Below, piece after piece: positions 61,893 through 64,000 of a stretch of 64,000 nt of DNA; position 1 is the stretch's first letter, and every line of letters starts with the position of its first letter. Location: NCBI RefSeq assembly GCF_041260155.1, contig NC_091932.1, positions 26,936,746 to 27,000,745 on the forward strand, given 5' to 3'. Under the pieces are notes generated by a model. The model was not told the DNA's origin, did no database searches, and was given only the letters and a program-made list of their open reading frames with translations. Source of the DNA: Ptychodera flava. Taxonomy: Eukaryota > Hemichordata > Enteropneusta > Ptychoderidae. The position numbers and the translations under genes were made by a program.

Positions 61893-61902
61893 CGCTATGA
61901 CA

Positions 61903-61932
61903 TTAGCCCACGTGTTTACACACGTGAGCTAA
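61903..61932. repeat. 13-bp-stem hairpin, copy A'
   Basis: Same TTAGCCCACGTGT / ACACGTGAGCTAA hairpin as at 28472-28501. Confidence 0.6.
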
Positions 61933-62832
61933 AAACGACTCAAGATGTTTACAATTTAATTAGAAATATTCAATAAGAATATTTTGAATACACGTTTGGA
62001 GTTCATAGTTCTTTTCTACATGCAAATACCTATCATTTAACAGTTAACAATAATTTTCCTAATTTTAAATCACATTTATGCAAATTGGATACCCATGTGA
62101 ATTTTGCAAATTAGGGGGTTATGGCCCTACTTGGCAGCTCCACATCGTCAATTTTCTTGAAGTAAAGATAATAAGCTTTCACATGATGTGTGATGTGGCT
62201 TAATGTAAGGTGGGTACATTAAGTGTGAAAAATAGGTGAGCCTGCTGCTCGCCTACTATGTTAATTTTAATACAAATTGATCAACTTGGCTTTTCCTGAA
62301 ACAACTTAGATTTGCGACCCACTAAGACTACATTTTAGAAAAATGTAAAAAATCTTGGTCGGGTAGTTTTTGCTTTTATTTTTTGTAATTCCTTTTGTTT
62401 GAACTCATTTTCATATGTCTTGAGTCAATACATTAATAACTCAGAAAAACTGTCATAGATCCAAATTACATGTACACTTTATCTTGTTAGTAATTACGTA
62501 TGTGCGAGTGCTCGGTAAGCTTTACAGTGCTTAGACTCTGAGAGATCGCCGTTGGACAACACCGGTACCTCTGATGTCTTCGCAAGGTTAAATCGCTACC
62601 GTACGAAGGTTACAGAATTTACCTCAGATCGAGTGTTTTGATCGAACAAGTAAGCAGGATGTTTTGAGGAATTTTCAGTTATTTTAATAATCAAGAAAAG
62701 GTTTCTATAGAGCCTACAGGGCACTACAAGTGACAATTCCCCAAGTTAAATATGTTCAAGTAATTTGCTAGACATTTTTAACAACACTGTAAGTTTTTGT
62801 TCTATTACTTCAACTAACGTCAAGCAAAAGCA

Positions 62833-64000
62833 GCTACACTCTTAAACCCCCTCTCTCTCCAATTTTCTAGAAAATCAAATTCTCTAGACTCGGTTAAACT
62901 TCGCTAAAATTACCATCTCACAGCTTGCAACACGTCACTACAATTCGCTCGTTCACAAAAACCCTTCTCAATTTTTAACAAAATTTATCTAGACTTGGTT
63001 ACACTTCACTACGCGTTCTTAACTACGCTACAAGATTGGTGTCTGTCTGGCGAGTAAAAAGTGACCATCTTACAGCCCGAACACCTTGCTACACTTCGCT
63101 ACATTCGCAACACCCCTTCTCCAATTTTTACAAAAGTTTACTTTGCTACACGTTCTTAACTACGCAACTGGATTAATGTCTCTCTGGCGAGTAAAAAGTG
63201 ACCATCTTACATCCCCAACACCTTGCTAAACTACGCTACGTTCGCAACACCCCCTTCTCAAATTTTCACAAAATTTTTCTACACTTCGCTACACGTTCTT
63301 ACCTACGATGCAAGATTGGTGTCCCTCTGGCGTTAAAAGGTGACCATCTTATAGCCCCCAACAACTTGCTACACTTATGTTCGCAACACCCATTTCTCAA
63401 ATTTTTACAAAATGTTATTTCTCGTCTTACACTTCGCTACACGTTCTTAACTACGATACAAGATTGTTGTCCCTCTGGCGAGTAAAAAGCGACCATCTTA
63501 CAGCCCCCAACACCTTGCTAGACTTCGCTATGTTTGCAACACCCCCTTCTCAAATTTTCACAATTTTTTTCTAGACTTGGTTACACTACGCTACACTAAG
63601 ATTGTTAACTATGCTACAAGATTAGTGTCTCTTTGGCGAGTAAAAAAGTGACCATCTTACAGCCCAAAACACCTCGCTACACTTCACTACGTTTGCAACA
63701 CCCCATTCTCAAATTTTCATAAAAATATTTCTAGACTTGGTTACCCTTCGCTACACTAAGTTTGTTAACTATGCTACATGATTATGTCTCTCTGGCGAGT
63801 AAAAAGTGACCATTTTACTGCCCAAACACCTCGCAAAGTTCGCAACACCCCCTTGTCAAATTTTCACAAAATAGTTTTAGACTTGGTTACACTTTGCAAA
63901 ACGTTCTTATATACACTACAATGTTGGTGTCCTCTCTAGCGAGTAAAAAGTGATCATCTTACATCCCTAACACCTTGCTAAACTACGCTACGTTTGCAAC
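62833..64000 (+). repeat. Satellite 2 (~150-bp units), copy A', cut by window end
   Basis: Counterpart of 29395-30575. The window ends inside the last unit, so whether a second P450 copy follows cannot be seen. Confidence 0.9.

Overview
This is eukaryotic, animal-type genomic DNA: AT-rich, nearly free of long ORFs, with GT-AG introns and dense remains of retroelements (DIRS-like, Ty3/Gypsy, several LINE clades, Penelope-like), TIR elements, a tRNA-derived SINE, satellites and microsatellites. The mix suggests a marine invertebrate, perhaps a non-vertebrate deuterostome or a lophotrochozoan. The sequence alone does not fix the taxon. There is no prokaryotic gene, CRISPR array, rRNA or functional tRNA gene.

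The only host gene I can support is a CYP2-clan cytochrome P450 on the minus strand (30742-41460). Six exons with matching splice phases cover the middle and C-terminal parts, including the I-helix, ExxR and heme-cysteine motifs. Exons before 41460 are missing at a 100-N gap. One recognised exon has a 1-base frameshift and the next an in-frame TAA, so this copy is either a pseudogene or carries sequence errors. The ~5.4 kb intron between the exons at 37546 and 32169 holds a Ty3/Gypsy pol fragment, a LINE RT fragment, a 0.63 kb foldback, a 125-bp tandem duplication and a SINE.

Layout: 1-8157 is single-copy, with Penelope-like and LINE remains and a ~3.1 kb inverted-repeat element. Block A (8158-30575) holds a PIF/Harbinger-like TIR element carrying a LINE fragment, a 1.9/2.1 kb tandem duplication with L1/Tx1-like LINE C-termini, a ~178-bp repeat trio, a LINE 3' end, a DIRS-like retroelement split by a 2.77 kb TIR transposon, a (TC)n tract, a ~147-bp satellite joined to a CAGA/CA microsatellite and hairpin, and a second ~150-bp satellite. 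The P450 locus follows (30576-41492), with a tandem SINE array in an intron. After the N gap, 41593-64000 (block A') repeats block A almost base for base in direct orientation.

Most useful points: (1) the 22.4 kb A/A' duplication beginning exactly at a scaffold gap, either an uncollapsed haplotype or a real segmental duplication; (2) the nested TIR transposon in the DIRS element, with a clear 7-bp target duplication and TIRs that supply the gag stop and an outward ATG before pol; (3) the satellite-microsatellite-hairpin composite; (4) the SINE that has become a tandem array. I found no convincing novel functional system beyond this mobile-element architecture.
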